Positions 34,118-43,285 of a DNA stretch of 52,495 nucleotides are shown piece after piece. The notes beneath the pieces were generated by a model. That model saw nothing but the letters and a program-made list of their open reading frames with translations. It searched no databases and was not told the DNA's origin. Source of the DNA: DAIUFH01 sp036844705. Lineage in GTDB: Bacteria; Bacillota; Clostridia; Tissierellales; Tissierellaceae. Every line of letters starts with the position of its first letter. Within the stretch, counting starts at the first letter, position 1. Location: assembly GCA_036844705.1 (NCBI GenBank), contig DAIUFH010000006.1:1-52495 (forward strand). The letters run 5' to 3'. Both the position numbers and the translations under genes were made by a program.

Positions 34118-34813
34118 ATGAATTTAGGAGACGTATCTTTACCATTGGCACTTGGGGCTGGATTTTTATCATTTTTTTCACCGTGTATTTTGCCTTTAGT
34201 CCCAGCATATATAATGTATATAACAGGTACTAGTACTGAGGAGGATATAAATAGAAAGAGAGCATTTGCATTGTATAGAACCTTAGGGTTTGTCATAGGA
34301 TTTACCATAATTTTTATTATAATGGGTTCATCTGCGACGTTATTAGGAAAGTTGTTTATTAGGAATAAACTTATATTTGCTAAAATAAGCGGCATTTTAA
34401 TTGTAGTTTTTGGATTAAATATGATGGGGATAATCAATATTAAATTTCTAAATAAGAATACAAGAGTAAAGGCACCTAAAAAAATTTCAAACTGGTTTAG
34501 CTCAGTATTGATGGGGATGGCTTTTGCAGCAGGCTGGACTCCTTGTTTTGGTCCAGTGCTGGGGTCTATTTTGGTAATGGCAGGTGGTAGTGAGTCAATA
34601 TCAAGAGGGGTTTACCTACTACTAATGTATTCAATAGGAATGGCAATACCTTTTATACTTACGGTATTATTTATAAATATTTTTGAAAAATTCTTGAATA
34701 AATCTGATAGGTATATGAAATATATACCTAAAATAGGAGGAGTTATTTTAATAATATTTGGTGTATTGGTATTTTTTAATAAGGTGATAAATATAAGTAA
34801 ATTACTTTTATAA
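34118..34813 (+). CDS. ccdA: CcdA-family thiol-disulfide electron carrier
   Basis: A 231-residue membrane protein with six hydrophobic helices that passes reducing power from cytosolic thioredoxin to an extracytoplasmic thioredoxin-like protein. The two redox cysteines sit in FSPCILPLVPAYI (helix 1) and AGWTPCFGPVLGS (helix 4), as in CcdA. AAAGGGGGTTAGGC precedes the ATG. The next gene, 14 bases on, encodes a membrane-anchored thioredoxin-like protein, the expected partner. No cytochrome c maturation genes are nearby, so a role in general surface-protein redox is more likely. Confidence 0.93.
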   Translation: MNLGDVSLPLALGAGFLSFFSPCILPLVPAYIMYITGTSTEEDINRKRAFALYRTLGFVIGFTIIFIIMGSSATLLGKLFIRNKLIFAKISGILIVVFGLNMMGIINIKFLNKNTRVKAPKKISNWFSSVLMGMAFAAGWTPCFGPVLGSILVMAGGSESISRGVYLLLMYSIGMAIPFILTVLFINIFEKFLNKSDRYMKYIPKIGGVILIIFGVLVFFNKVINISKLLL

Positions 34814-34827
34814 AAAGGAGTGAGAAG

Positions 34828-35436
34828 GTGAATAAAAAAATAATATTATCTATTCTTGTAATTCTCATAGTTGTAGTAGGTATATTTGTATATCTACAAC
34901 CTGATAAAGATGTTGTAGAAATACCGGAGAAAGAGGAGATATCAGAACAGGAAGAGGAGATATCGGAACAAGAAGTAATAGCTGAAGAAGATACCGAAGA
35001 TGTAAAGGAAATAACTACAGATATAGCAAAGGGTGAGTTAGCACCAGATTTTACTTTGGAAAGTTTGAATGGAGATAAAATATCATTATCTGATTATAGA
35101 GGGAAATATGTATTGGTCAATTTTTGGGCAACATGGTGTGGATTCTGTGATATGGAAATGCCTGATTTACAAAAATTTAATAATGAAAATGAAGATTTAG
35201 TAGTTTTAGCAGTCAATGTAATGGAAGAAAAGAAGAATGTTCAGGATTATATCGAAAAGGGAGGATATGATTTTGATGTAGTACTGGATAGTGACGGTGC
35301 TGTTACAGGAACCTATTTGGTTAGTGGATTTCCAACTTCTTATTTTATAGATAAAGGAGGGATACTACTAGGTGGGGTGCCTAGTATGTTGACCTATGAT
35401 CAGATGAATGAGCTATTAAATAGTATAAGAGAATAA
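34828..35436 (+). CDS. Membrane-anchored TlpA/ResA-like thioredoxin
   Basis: A 202-residue protein starting at GTG behind AAAAGGAGTGAGAAG. An N-terminal anchor helix (about 5-25) is followed by a very acidic linker (about 30-65) containing a repeated ISEQE unit, then a thioredoxin fold. The fold has APDFTLESLNGDKISLSDYR GKYVLVNFW, the active site WCGFC, and the cis-Pro loop GFPTSYFID. It faces outside the cell and probably exchanges electrons with CcdA encoded upstream. TlpA, ResA and StoA types cannot be separated by eye. Confidence 0.92.
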   Translation: MNKKIILSILVILIVVVGIFVYLQPDKDVVEIPEKEEISEQEEEISEQEVIAEEDTEDVKEITTDIAKGELAPDFTLESLNGDKISLSDYRGKYVLVNFWATWCGFCDMEMPDLQKFNNENEDLVVLAVNVMEEKKNVQDYIEKGGYDFDVVLDSDGAVTGTYLVSGFPTSYFIDKGGILLGGVPSMLTYDQMNELLNSIRE

Positions 35437-35517
35437 TAATTAACTATATTGTAAACAAATTAATGGTGCACTATGGTATTATTAAGGAAATATTGGTAAT
35501 ACAAATGAGGTGTAATG

Positions 35518-36465
35518 ATGAAAAAGAAGTTTTTAATTGCATTTTCAGTATCTATTGTATGTTTTATTTTATTATACTCCACCGTATTTAATTTTATATT
35601 CACAGAAAAATCTTTGGCTACATTGCCAAATAATCCAGATGGAACTAATAAAGAAAAAGAAATGGGAAATAAACCAAAGGTGAAAAATGAGATTTTATTT
35701 CTACTTTTGGGCGTAGATGCTGAAGATGTGAAAGAGTCAAAGGGAAAACGTACAGATACTATGATGCTAACTAAGGTCAACTTTGATACTGGAGATGTAA
35801 ATATATTATCAATTCCTCGTGACACTCGAGTCTTAGTAAATGGCAATCCTGATAAGATAAATCATGCACATGTATATGGTGGAGTAGAATCAACTATGGA
35901 TACAGTGAGAAAGTTTTTGGGGATAGATATAGACTATTATGTTAAAATTGATTACAAAATTGTTAAGGAAGTTGTAGATGATATAGGCGGTGTAAAAATA
36001 GACGTTCCATTCGATATGAAGTATAAGGAGTACAATCCAACTGTACCTCCATTAGATATAAATATAGAAAAAGGTGAACAAGTTTTAGATGGGAAGAATG
36101 CCCATGACTTTTTAAGATTTAGAAATAACAATGCTAAGACTGTAGGCTATAAGGATGGGGATATAGGTAGGATAAAGGCTCAGCAATATTTTATGAAGGA
36201 GCTTATCAAGCAAACTTTAAAGGTAAAAAATCTAGTAAAGCTGCCTAAGTTAATGGAAACTTATTTTTCAAATGTTGAAACCAATATACCATTAGGTACC
36301 ATGCTTAAGGCAGCTGCGTCAGCTAGAAAAATAAATACGGAAAATATTAAAACTGATATAATCCCTGGAACGGATGAATATATAAAGGGTATTAGTTATA
36401 GGGTGTATGATAGGGAGAAGACGGATTTATTAGTTGATGAGATATTTAGTGATTACATAGAATAA
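35518..36465 (+). CDS. LCP (LytR-CpsA-Psr) family cell-wall glycopolymer ligase
   Basis: A 315-residue membrane-anchored phosphotransferase that attaches anionic polymers to peptidoglycan. One N-terminal transmembrane helix (about 5-28) precedes the LCP domain with LLGVDA, the conserved GKRTDTMMLTKV Arg-Thr-Asp, SIPRDTRV, and FLRFRNNN near 200. GAGGTG is five bases from ATG 35518 and two from ATG 35515, so the second ATG is preferred. The next features are a bidirectional terminator and a convergent gene. Confidence 0.92.
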   Translation: MKKKFLIAFSVSIVCFILLYSTVFNFIFTEKSLATLPNNPDGTNKEKEMGNKPKVKNEILFLLLGVDAEDVKESKGKRTDTMMLTKVNFDTGDVNILSIPRDTRVLVNGNPDKINHAHVYGGVESTMDTVRKFLGIDIDYYVKIDYKIVKEVVDDIGGVKIDVPFDMKYKEYNPTVPPLDINIEKGEQVLDGKNAHDFLRFRNNNAKTVGYKDGDIGRIKAQQYFMKELIKQTLKVKNLVKLPKLMETYFSNVETNIPLGTMLKAAASARKINTENIKTDIIPGTDEYIKGISYRVYDREKTDLLVDEIFSDYIE

Positions 36466-36495
36466 AATGGCCTCAAGTAGGCCATTTTATTCTAT
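36457..36495. terminator. Bidirectional terminator between the LCP gene and the amidohydrolase gene
   Basis: ATAGAATAAAATGGCCT and AGGCCATTTTATTCTAT form a perfect 17-base-pair stem around a five-base loop, overlapping the LCP stop codon. The A and T runs on the two arms allow use by both convergent genes. Confidence 0.85.
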
Positions 36496-36498
36496 TAC

Positions 36499-38097
36499 TT
36501 ATTTTTCGTATACGAATTTTCCATCAATCATGGTTTTCTCAACCTTAATATCTTTAATTTTATCATCAGGTATAGTAAAGATGTCCTTATCTAAAACGAT
36601 TAAGTCTGCTACATAGCCTGGTTTTAATCTGCCCTTAAAGTCTTCCTTGAGTTCGTTATATGCACCACCAATAGTATATATATCTATTGCATCCTCTAGT
36701 GACATTTTCTCTTTTGGATTAAAGCCATCTACTGGATAGCCATCTAATCCCTTTCTTGTGACCGCACAATAAATATTATTCCAAGGATTTAAGTCTTCAA
36801 CTGGAGAATCTGTACCAAAGGATATAGGAGCTCCCAATTTAAATAGTGTATTAAAGGCATAAGATGTATTGGATAGTTCTTTCCCCACTCTATCTTCCAC
36901 AATCTTTATATCATAATCCAGAAAAATAGGTTGATACATTACAGCTATATTTAATCTTGCAATTCTTTCTAATTGCTCCATACTTGTAATCTGACAGTGA
37001 ACAATACCATGTCTAAGTGTATTTTTTCCATTTTCAATGGAATTTTCATATGCATTTGTTATATGTTCAACTGCGCCATCGCCTATTGCATGAGTTACGA
37101 CTCTTATGCCGTTTTCAGAAGCTAAATCACATAATGCCTGAAGCTGTACATCAGTTAATACCTTGACGCCACGTGTACCCGGTGCATCTTCGTATTCATT
37201 AAGCAATAAAGCAGTTCTAGCACCCAATGAACCGTCTACATATAACTTTAGTGCACCCTTAGATAAGAATTTCTCATCATATTTTCCGGTTTTAAATTCA
37301 GTTTCAAGATATGTTTTAAAATCATTGATATCCTGAAAATTAAATTGATGACCATATCTTAGACTAGTTTTTTCATTATCATAGATATTGTGAATAATAT
37401 CAAACATTTTTTGAAGGTTCTCAGGCATAATATCACATGATTGAACAGACGTTAACCCTTGACTTATTGCATAATCTGCTGCTCGTATAAAATCATTTTC
37501 TAAATCTTCATCTGTCTTGCTTGGAATAATTGAGAAGAGAAGTCCAGTAGCATTTTCACAGAATATACCATTTGGCTTACCATCATCACCTAGTTCTATC
37601 ATTCCGCCATTGACTTTAGTATTTTCATCTACTCCCAAGATCTCTAAAGCTTTAGAGTTTCCGACATTAACATGTCCGCAAACTCTTGTGAATACAATAG
37701 GAATATCTGTAGAAATCTTATCCAAATCAAAACGGTTTATCATTCGTTTTTCACCATTTACAAAGTAATCTTGATTCCAGCCCCTACCACTTATTGCATT
37801 AAGGTTTTTGTTATTCTCTAAAAATTCTTTACCTAATTGAATAACATCATCAATCGACTTAGCTTGAGTTAGATTACAGGAAAGAATTGAAGCTCCAACA
37901 GATACAAGATGCATATGACTATCATTCAATCCAGGAATAACCGTTTTACCTTCTAAATCGATTATTTTGTCAGCTTCATTTAGTAATATTTTTTCATTTG
38001 TACCGATTTGTTCAATCATACCGTCCACAATAAAAATTGCCTCTTGAAAATTATTTTTTTCAATATAAAACTTGCCATTTTTTAATATTGTTTTCAA
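36499..38097 (-). CDS. Amidohydrolase family 3 protein, YtcJ-like
   Basis: A 532-residue metal-dependent hydrolase of the YtcJ/NfdA-type amidohydrolase group. Metal ligands are in PGLNDSHMHLVSVG (about 55-68); VTHAIGDGAVEHI holds the later His and FGTDSPVEDLNPW the Asp. Members hydrolyse N-substituted formamides or related amides, but most have unknown substrates. The C-terminus GYVADLIVLDKDIF is typical. It is read alone from the minus strand and shares a terminator with the LCP gene; no partner gene suggests its substrate. Confidence 0.9.
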   Translation of the reverse strand: MKTILKNGKFYIEKNNFQEAIFIVDGMIEQIGTNEKILLNEADKIIDLEGKTVIPGLNDSHMHLVSVGASILSCNLTQAKSIDDVIQLGKEFLENNKNLNAISGRGWNQDYFVNGEKRMINRFDLDKISTDIPIVFTRVCGHVNVGNSKALEILGVDENTKVNGGMIELGDDGKPNGIFCENATGLLFSIIPSKTDEDLENDFIRAADYAISQGLTSVQSCDIMPENLQKMFDIIHNIYDNEKTSLRYGHQFNFQDINDFKTYLETEFKTGKYDEKFLSKGALKLYVDGSLGARTALLLNEYEDAPGTRGVKVLTDVQLQALCDLASENGIRVVTHAIGDGAVEHITNAYENSIENGKNTLRHGIVHCQITSMEQLERIARLNIAVMYQPIFLDYDIKIVEDRVGKELSNTSYAFNTLFKLGAPISFGTDSPVEDLNPWNNIYCAVTRKGLDGYPVDGFNPKEKMSLEDAIDIYTIGGAYNELKEDFKGRLKPGYVADLIVLDKDIFTIPDDKIKDIKVEKTMIDGKFVYEK

Positions 38098-38164
38098 AAG
38101 TTCATCCCCCTATTTATGTTCCAATATAAAATTTTTTTAATGATAATATATACTTTAAGGTAAG

Positions 38165-38587
38165 TCAAACAACTAATTTAATTTTTTCATCTAGAAAATC
38201 ATGAACTCTTTCTAGGAACAACCCTAGTCCAAACCATATTGGTATAAACTTTGTGGAAATAATACTATTGATGGAATTTCCATCTGCATAACTCCATGGA
38301 CACTTTCCAATAAGCATCATTATAAAAGCTCCAGTAATTAGCTCACCAATATAGATTAATACCATATATATAAATCCTCTGATTACAATATTTCTATCTC
38401 GAATTCTATCATGTATGGGTTCTAAGGCAACTGCCAGACCATATATAAAAAACATCCAAATATAAGATTTTCCCTCCAGTGTCAAGTCATTATTTAAAAG
38501 GCCAATAAAGCCTGTAAAAAATATTTCTAAGGTTACACCTAATAGTCCATAAAAAACATATTTGAGTAAAAATTCTTTTCTTTTCAT
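38165..38587 (-). CDS. Small membrane protein of the putative ABC-transporter type IV family
   Basis: A 140-residue protein with four hydrophobic segments. The N-terminal GLLGVTLEIFFTG, the charged loop EPIHDRIRDRN and IGKCPWSYADG resemble the PF06541-type 'putative ABC-transporter type IV' membrane proteins, usually YxxGxxxE near the N-terminus and CPWDY in the middle. Function is unknown. It is flanked on the same strand by the YtcJ-like gene and a YitT-family gene, with no shared pathway evident. Confidence 0.6.
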   Translation of the reverse strand: MKRKEFLLKYVFYGLLGVTLEIFFTGFIGLLNNDLTLEGKSYIWMFFIYGLAVALEPIHDRIRDRNIVIRGFIYMVLIYIGELITGAFIMMLIGKCPWSYADGNSINSIISTKFIPIWFGLGLFLERVHDFLDEKIKLVV

Positions 38588-38691
38588 ATATTTAGTATCA
38601 AGTATAAAATATTGATTATACTAATTAATTTTTTCCATCCTTGACAATAAAATATTTTCTTACTTAATATAGAAAAATGGCTCTAAAAGCC

Positions 38692-39537
38692 CTAATCAAA
38701 TGTAAATCCTTCTCCTTCAACCTCTGTAATATAAGATATGGCTACAAAAGCCCTTTGATCTATGGAACGAACGAAATTTCTAATTTTAATATATTCATTT
38801 CTTGATACTATTGTATTGATAACTTTCCTATCTTCATTGGAATACCCACCTGTAGCATGATATATAGTAGTTCCTCTATACATATCATCTATTATATATT
38901 TGTTAATTATATCGCCTTTTTCTGAGATGATAATCATATTTATTTTTATATTGAAGCCGGCAATCATTTGATCTACGACTAAAGAATTTACTATAATACC
39001 CAACAAAGCATACATACCTAATCTTGGACCAAAAACAATAGATGCAAATATGGTAATAAGTAAATCTGATAAAAGAAGAGATTTTCCAATTTCAAGATGG
39101 GTATATTTATTTATAATTTTAGCAATTATATCGGTTCCGCCAGTAGATGCACCTTGATTAAAAACAATTCCCATGCCGATACCGGATATTAATATACCAA
39201 ATATTAAATTGATGAATAGATCATCAATAAAAGGTTGGCTCATAGGAACTATTAGTTCAAGTATAGTAAACATACCAGACAAAGCTAAACTTGAATATAG
39301 TGTATATCCCCCAAATTCCTTACCTAAAATTATAAATGCTATTATAAAGAGGACTATATTAATAACACCTAGCAAAATACCATAGTCAATGGAAGGAATA
39401 AGATAACTTAAAACCAATGCAAGACCTGTAGCACCTCCTACAGCAAGATTAGAAGGTATCAAGAAAAAATGCAATCCGCATGCAAGAATGATAAGTCCAA
39501 TATTGATAAGAAAAAATTTTTTAAAATTAAATTTCAT
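38692..39537 (-). CDS. YitT family membrane protein (DUF161/DUF2179)
   Basis: A 281-residue protein with about six transmembrane helices and a C-terminal cytosolic DUF2179 domain. Family motifs are LIPSNLAVGGATGLALVLSY, FNQGASTGGTDIIAKIINKY and, in the C-terminal domain, GTTIYHATGGYSNEDRKVI followed by DQRAFVAISYITEVEGEGF. AGGAGGT sets the start at 39537; a longer form from 39573 would overlap it. Function is not established for this very common Firmicute family. Confidence 0.92.
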   Translation of the reverse strand: MKFNFKKFFLINIGLIILACGLHFFLIPSNLAVGGATGLALVLSYLIPSIDYGILLGVINIVLFIIAFIILGKEFGGYTLYSSLALSGMFTILELIVPMSQPFIDDLFINLIFGILISGIGMGIVFNQGASTGGTDIIAKIINKYTHLEIGKSLLLSDLLITIFASIVFGPRLGMYALLGIIVNSLVVDQMIAGFNIKINMIIISEKGDIINKYIIDDMYRGTTIYHATGGYSNEDRKVINTIVSRNEYIKIRNFVRSIDQRAFVAISYITEVEGEGFTFD

Positions 39538-39729
39538 ATTATACCTCCTAATAATTTCTTTTATTACCGCCAAATTACATACTATTTTTATTATACACTA
39601 TTTTGCTATAAATAATTTCTTATATTTCAAAATTATTTATAATATGAAATAGATACAAAAATGAAACCGATGTCAATAATTCGAAAATTAGAACTTTAAT
39701 TTTATAACGTTTTCCTGTATTTTAAGCCA

Positions 39730-39758
39730 TTGACAGGATACTTTTGATGCTCTATCAT
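39730..39758 (+). promoter_or_regulatory. Promoter upstream of the 35-residue mini-protein gene
   Basis: TTGACA (39730-39735) and TATCAT (39753-39758) with a 17-base spacer. A cre-like box ATAACGTTTTCCT (39704-39716) lies 14 bases upstream and is identical over 13 bases to one at 18861-18873. Confidence 0.6.
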
Positions 39759-39822
39759 AATGGATGGAGATTGAAATACGTAAAATTTATTTGCATAGAT
39801 AATAATTTTAGGAGGGAAACAA

Positions 39823-39930
39823 GTGAATAGTTTATCCAGTTATAGTAAAGTCATAATGATAATTACTGGACTTCATATATTAGCAATAAGTGCTTTATAC
39901 TTCTTAGGTATGAAAGTAATAATAGGATAA
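39823..39930 (+). CDS. Single-span hydrophobic mini-protein, 35 residues
   Basis: A short reading frame starts at GTG 39823 behind AGGAGGG with good spacing. It encodes MNSLSSYSKV then a hydrophobic stretch IMIITGLHILAISALYFLGM ending KVIIG. It has a near-consensus promoter about 65 bases upstream and a perfect palindromic terminator four bases after the stop, so it is a complete transcription unit. A single transmembrane helix is predicted by eye. I recognise no family. A regulatory or membrane-modulating small protein, or the coding part of a small RNA, are possible. Confidence 0.6.
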   Translation: MNSLSSYSKVIMIITGLHILAISALYFLGMKVIIG

Positions 39931-39933
39931 TAT

Positions 39934-39973
39934 GTAAAATAGACAAGTCAAATATTTGACTTGTCTATTTTAC
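39934..39973. terminator. Perfect 40-base palindrome, bidirectional terminator
   Basis: GTAAAATAGACAAGTCAAAT (39934-39953) is the exact reverse complement of 39954-39973. It lies between the mini-protein gene (plus) and the convergent ABC ATPase gene (minus), with A/T runs on both arms. Confidence 0.85.
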
Positions 39974-40007
39974 AAAGCAATAAAAAATTTGCTATAATTT
40001 CCATGTA

Positions 40008-41117
40008 CTAAAGTATGGCATTTTCTGTTTCTTTATCAAATATATGAATTTTATTCATATTGAAATAAAGATTAACCTTATCACCAAATCTATAGTCAAA
40101 TTTGTTTTCAGCTCTTACAACTAATTTGATATCATCTGAATTTAAATATAAAAATGCTTCAGCTCCTAACATCTCAACTACCTCAATAATGCCATCTACT
40201 GGATTGACACTGTTTTCAATATTCATTTCTTCCTTATGATTTATATCCTCTGGTCTAATCCCTAAAACTACTTCTTTTCCTACTAGCTCTTTAATTTGGA
40301 TAACGCTTGCCTTGTCTTTAGGCAATTGAAGCATATTGTCCAGGAATTTGAAATACATTTCATTGTCCTTTTCGATGATTGTACCGTCAATAAAATTCAT
40401 TTGCGGACTTCCAATAAATCCTGCAACAAATATATTAGCTGGATTTTTATAAATATTTTGTGGAGTATCTATCTGATGGACAATTCCATCTTTCATAACA
40501 ACTATCCTAGTACCCATTGTCATTGCTTCGGTTTGATCATGGGTGACATAAATGAAAGTTGTAGCTAGATTTTGATGAAGTTTGATTAATTCAGATCTCA
40601 TTTGTATTCTTAACTTTGCATCTAAATTAGATAGAGGTTCATCCATAAGGAATACCTTTGGATTTCTAACTATAGCTCTTCCCAAAGCAACTCTTTGCTT
40701 CTGACCACCTGAAAGTTGTTTTGGTTTTCTATCTAATAATTCTTCTATACCTAATATTTTTGCAGCATTATGTACTTTTTCTTTGATTTCTGATTTTGAA
40801 ACTTTTTTTAATTTCAAGCTAAATCCCATATTATCAAAGACATTCATATGCGGATATAAAGCATAGTTTTGAAATACCATAGCAATATCTCTGTCCTTTG
40901 GAGCAACATCATTTACTAGCAAATCATCTATATATAGCTCGCCGGAAGAGATTTCTTCAAGACCTGCAACCATTCTTAAGGTGGTAGATTTACCACATCC
41001 TGAAGGACCAACCAATACTAAGAATTCCTTGTCTTCTATATCAAGTGATACATCCTTAACCGCATGAAAACCGTTGCTATAGACCTTGTTAATATTCTTT
41101 AACTTAAGATCAGCCAT
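40008..41117 (-). CDS. Sugar ABC transporter ATP-binding protein (UgpC/MsmK/MalK type)
   Basis: A 369-residue cytosolic ATPase that powers CUT1-type carbohydrate importers. Walker A is GPSGCGKST, the signature LSGGQKQRVALGRA, Walker B VFLMDEPLSNLDA and the switch His in YVTHDQTEAMTM. The C-terminal regulatory beta domain (about 240-369) with LGIRPEDI is typical of MalK/UgpC proteins. AAGGGGG lies ahead of the ATG. It is read divergently from the permease operon at 41503, which has no ATPase of its own, so it very probably serves that importer and perhaps others. Confidence 0.94.
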   Translation of the reverse strand: MADLKLKNINKVYSNGFHAVKDVSLDIEDKEFLVLVGPSGCGKSTTLRMVAGLEEISSGELYIDDLLVNDVAPKDRDIAMVFQNYALYPHMNVFDNMGFSLKLKKVSKSEIKEKVHNAAKILGIEELLDRKPKQLSGGQKQRVALGRAIVRNPKVFLMDEPLSNLDAKLRIQMRSELIKLHQNLATTFIYVTHDQTEAMTMGTRIVVMKDGIVHQIDTPQNIYKNPANIFVAGFIGSPQMNFIDGTIIEKDNEMYFKFLDNMLQLPKDKASVIQIKELVGKEVVLGIRPEDINHKEEMNIENSVNPVDGIIEVVEMLGAEAFLYLNSDDIKLVVRAENKFDYRFGDKVNLYFNMNKIHIFDKETENAIL

Positions 41118-41276
41118 TTTTCTTTCCCCCTTAAAAATAATAAATTTATTTTTATGTAATAATTATAAGCTAAATTGATTTCATAATACCCAAATACCCT
41201 AATTATAAATTTCTAAAATAATTTCTAAAAATATGAGATTACTATAATTTTTTCAGGGTAATAAATATATACCCAG

Positions 41277-41301
41277 TTAGTTTGTAAGAAAAACAAACTT
41301 A
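41277..41301. promoter_or_regulatory. XylR-type ROK operator in the divergent ABC transporter promoter region
   Basis: TTAGTTTGT (41277-41285), a seven-base spacer and ACAAACTTA (41293-41301) form an inverted repeat (8 of 9 matches). It closely resembles the xyl operator bound by the Bacillus ROK repressor XylR (TTAGTTTGT...ACAAACTAA). The ROK repressor at 44263 is the likely ligand and could control both divergent units. The intergenic region 41118-41502 otherwise holds AT-rich sequence, a cre-like box and no gene. Confidence 0.6.
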
Positions 41302-41348
41302 CCTCTTTTAATTATAACTTATTTAGTGTAGAATATAAACATATAATT

Positions 41349-41365
41349 ACAAAAAACGTTTTCAG
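41349..41365 (+). promoter_or_regulatory. cre-like box before the ABC permease operon
   Basis: ACAAAAAACGTTTTCAG contains the palindrome AAAACGTTTT at the centre of cre/LacI-type operators, but misses the TG of the full cre consensus. It overlaps a TATAAT at 41367-41372 that could be the operon's -10. Binding by CcpA or another LacI-family protein is inferred. Confidence 0.4.
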
Positions 41366-41502
41366 ATATAATTTAGTATTAGTAGCTTGCACTGTTTAAG
41401 TATAGGGAGTTTGCGAGCTATAGGGTTTTTAGGTGGATTGCCATTATTTTTTTATCGTAGGCTATGATTAGTAACAAGTTTTCTATAAAGGAGGGGTCTA
41501 GT

Positions 41503-42438
41503 ATGAATAGTATTAGTAAGAAGAATCAAATAGAAATAAAAAAGTCATTATCCATTGAAAAAAAGAAGCAGATATGGGCTTATGTTTTTATCACGGTTCC
41601 AATTTTATACTTCTTTGCTTTCAGAATCTTTCCAACCTTATATTCTTTTAATATAAGCCTTAGGGATTGGGACTTACTTTCTGTAGATAAGCCTTTTGTT
41701 GGATTATCGAATTTTAAGGAACTGTTTGCAAATGAGATATTTAAAATTGCACTAGTAAACACTCTTGAATATGTCTTAATAGGGGTTCCGATAATATTGT
41801 TAATAAGCTTAGGTATTGCTTTGTTGCTCAACAATATAACTAGAGGGGTTGGATTTTATAGAATGCTGGTCTTTATACCTTATGTAACATCAACTGTAGC
41901 GATTTCTTGGGTATGGAGATGGATGTTTATGAAACAGGGCGGTGTAGTAAATTCATTTCTAAGAATTTTTGGGTTATCTTCTCAACCTTTTTTGGATAGT
42001 ACAACTCAGGCCATACGAGTAGTAATGTCAAATGTAATTTGGCAAAGCATTGGTTTCTATACAATAATTATACTGGCTGGATTAATGCAGATATCTACTA
42101 GTTATTATGAAGCGGCAGATATTGATGGAGCTACACCTTGGCAAAAATTTAAGCATATAACAATACCTCTTCTAAACCCTACATTGGTATATGTAGCTAT
42201 AATTTCAACAATAAAGACATTACAAGTATTTACAGAGGTATTCAATATTACAGGCGGAAATGCTGGAAATCCAGGTGGACCATTGAATTCTACAATGTCC
42301 TTGGTATTGTACATTTACAACCTTGCTTTTAGAAATTATAATATGGGTTTGGCAAGTGCTGCAACTGTAGTATTGTTCATATTTATATTGGTAATTACTA
42401 TATTCCAAATGAAGGTACTTAGTAGAAAAATAGATTAA
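41503..42438 (+). CDS. CUT1-type ABC transporter permease (MalF/UgpA family)
   Basis: A 311-residue membrane protein with six hydrophobic helices. The N-terminal part is a Lys-rich cytosolic tail, then WAYVFITVPILYFFAFRIFP. The ATPase-coupling EAA loop is EAADIDGATPWQKFKHITIP LL (about 205-225). AAAGGAGGGG selects ATG 41503 over ATG 41464. It partners the permease downstream and the lipoprotein at the end of the operon; the ATPase is probably the divergent one at 40008-41117. Confidence 0.93.
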   Translation: MNSISKKNQIEIKKSLSIEKKKQIWAYVFITVPILYFFAFRIFPTLYSFNISLRDWDLLSVDKPFVGLSNFKELFANEIFKIALVNTLEYVLIGVPIILLISLGIALLLNNITRGVGFYRMLVFIPYVTSTVAISWVWRWMFMKQGGVVNSFLRIFGLSSQPFLDSTTQAIRVVMSNVIWQSIGFYTIIILAGLMQISTSYYEAADIDGATPWQKFKHITIPLLNPTLVYVAIISTIKTLQVFTEVFNITGGNAGNPGGPLNSTMSLVLYIYNLAFRNYNMGLASAATVVLFIFILVITIFQMKVLSRKID

Positions 42439-42452
42439 AGGAGGTATTAAAG

Positions 42453-43274
42453 TTGAGAAAAAGTAAACTTGTAAAAAATATTATTACATATGGTTTATTG
42501 ACGTTAATTGGGTTAATTATGGTATTTCCTTTTGTATGGATGATATCTACATCACTTAAGTCAGGTACAGAAATATATAATCTCTCTTTAATTCCTGAAA
42601 ATCCAACTTTGAGGAATTATATAAGAGTTTTTTCAACTTCAAATTTTGGTAGGTGGTTTTTGAATAGTTTTATAATTTCTATTATTACAGTTGTATCAGT
42701 TTTATTTATGGATTCTTTAGTTGGCTATACTTTTGCTAAATTGGAATTCAAAGGTAAGAAACCGATGTTCATTTTAATACTTTCTACAATGATGGTACCT
42801 ACAGAAATGTTAATTATACCATGGTATCTGATGGTTAACAAATTACAATGGATAAATTCATACTGGTCACTTTTGTTTCCAGGTTTGTGCACAGGCTTTG
42901 GTATATTTATGATGAGACAATTTTTCACTGGAATACCAGATGATCTACTGGATGCCGGAAGGATAGATGGACTATCTGAGTTCGGTGTATTTTGGAGAGT
43001 TGCTATGCCATTAGTAAAGCCTGCTTTATCAGCATTGGGGATATTTACGTTTTTAGGTAATTGGAATTCGTTTTTATGGCCTGTTATAGCAGTCGATAAT
43101 CCACAAATATATACATTGCCAGTTGGACTTTCATTATTCTCTGGCGAAGTTTATAATCAATGGGATTTAATAATGACAGGGGCAACAATTGCAACATTGC
43201 CAGTTTTAGTAGTTTTCTTTATATTCCAGAAGCAGATTATAGAAGGTATTCATTTAACAGGTGTTAAGGGATAG
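42453..43274 (+). CDS. CUT1-type ABC transporter permease (MalG/UgpE family)
   Basis: A 273-residue membrane protein with six hydrophobic helices, starting at TTG behind AAAGGAGG. The EAA loop reads DAGRIDGLSEFGVFWRVAMP L (about 168-188). The N-terminal TYGLLTLIGLIMVFPFVWMI STSLK and the C-terminal QKQIIEGIHLTGVKG are standard for MalG-like subunits. It pairs with the MalF-like subunit 14 bases upstream. Confidence 0.93.
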   Translation: MRKSKLVKNIITYGLLTLIGLIMVFPFVWMISTSLKSGTEIYNLSLIPENPTLRNYIRVFSTSNFGRWFLNSFIISIITVVSVLFMDSLVGYTFAKLEFKGKKPMFILILSTMMVPTEMLIIPWYLMVNKLQWINSYWSLLFPGLCTGFGIFMMRQFFTGIPDDLLDAGRIDGLSEFGVFWRVAMPLVKPALSALGIFTFLGNWNSFLWPVIAVDNPQIYTLPVGLSLFSGEVYNQWDLIMTGATIATLPVLVVFFIFQKQIIEGIHLTGVKG

Positions 43275-43285
43275 GAGATGATTTT

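Noticed and set aside
38640..38700. Terminator for the YitT gene in the minus-strand sequence GGGCTTTTAGAGCC
   Set aside because: Only a four-base stem is possible and most of it lies at or inside the stop codon; too weak to list.
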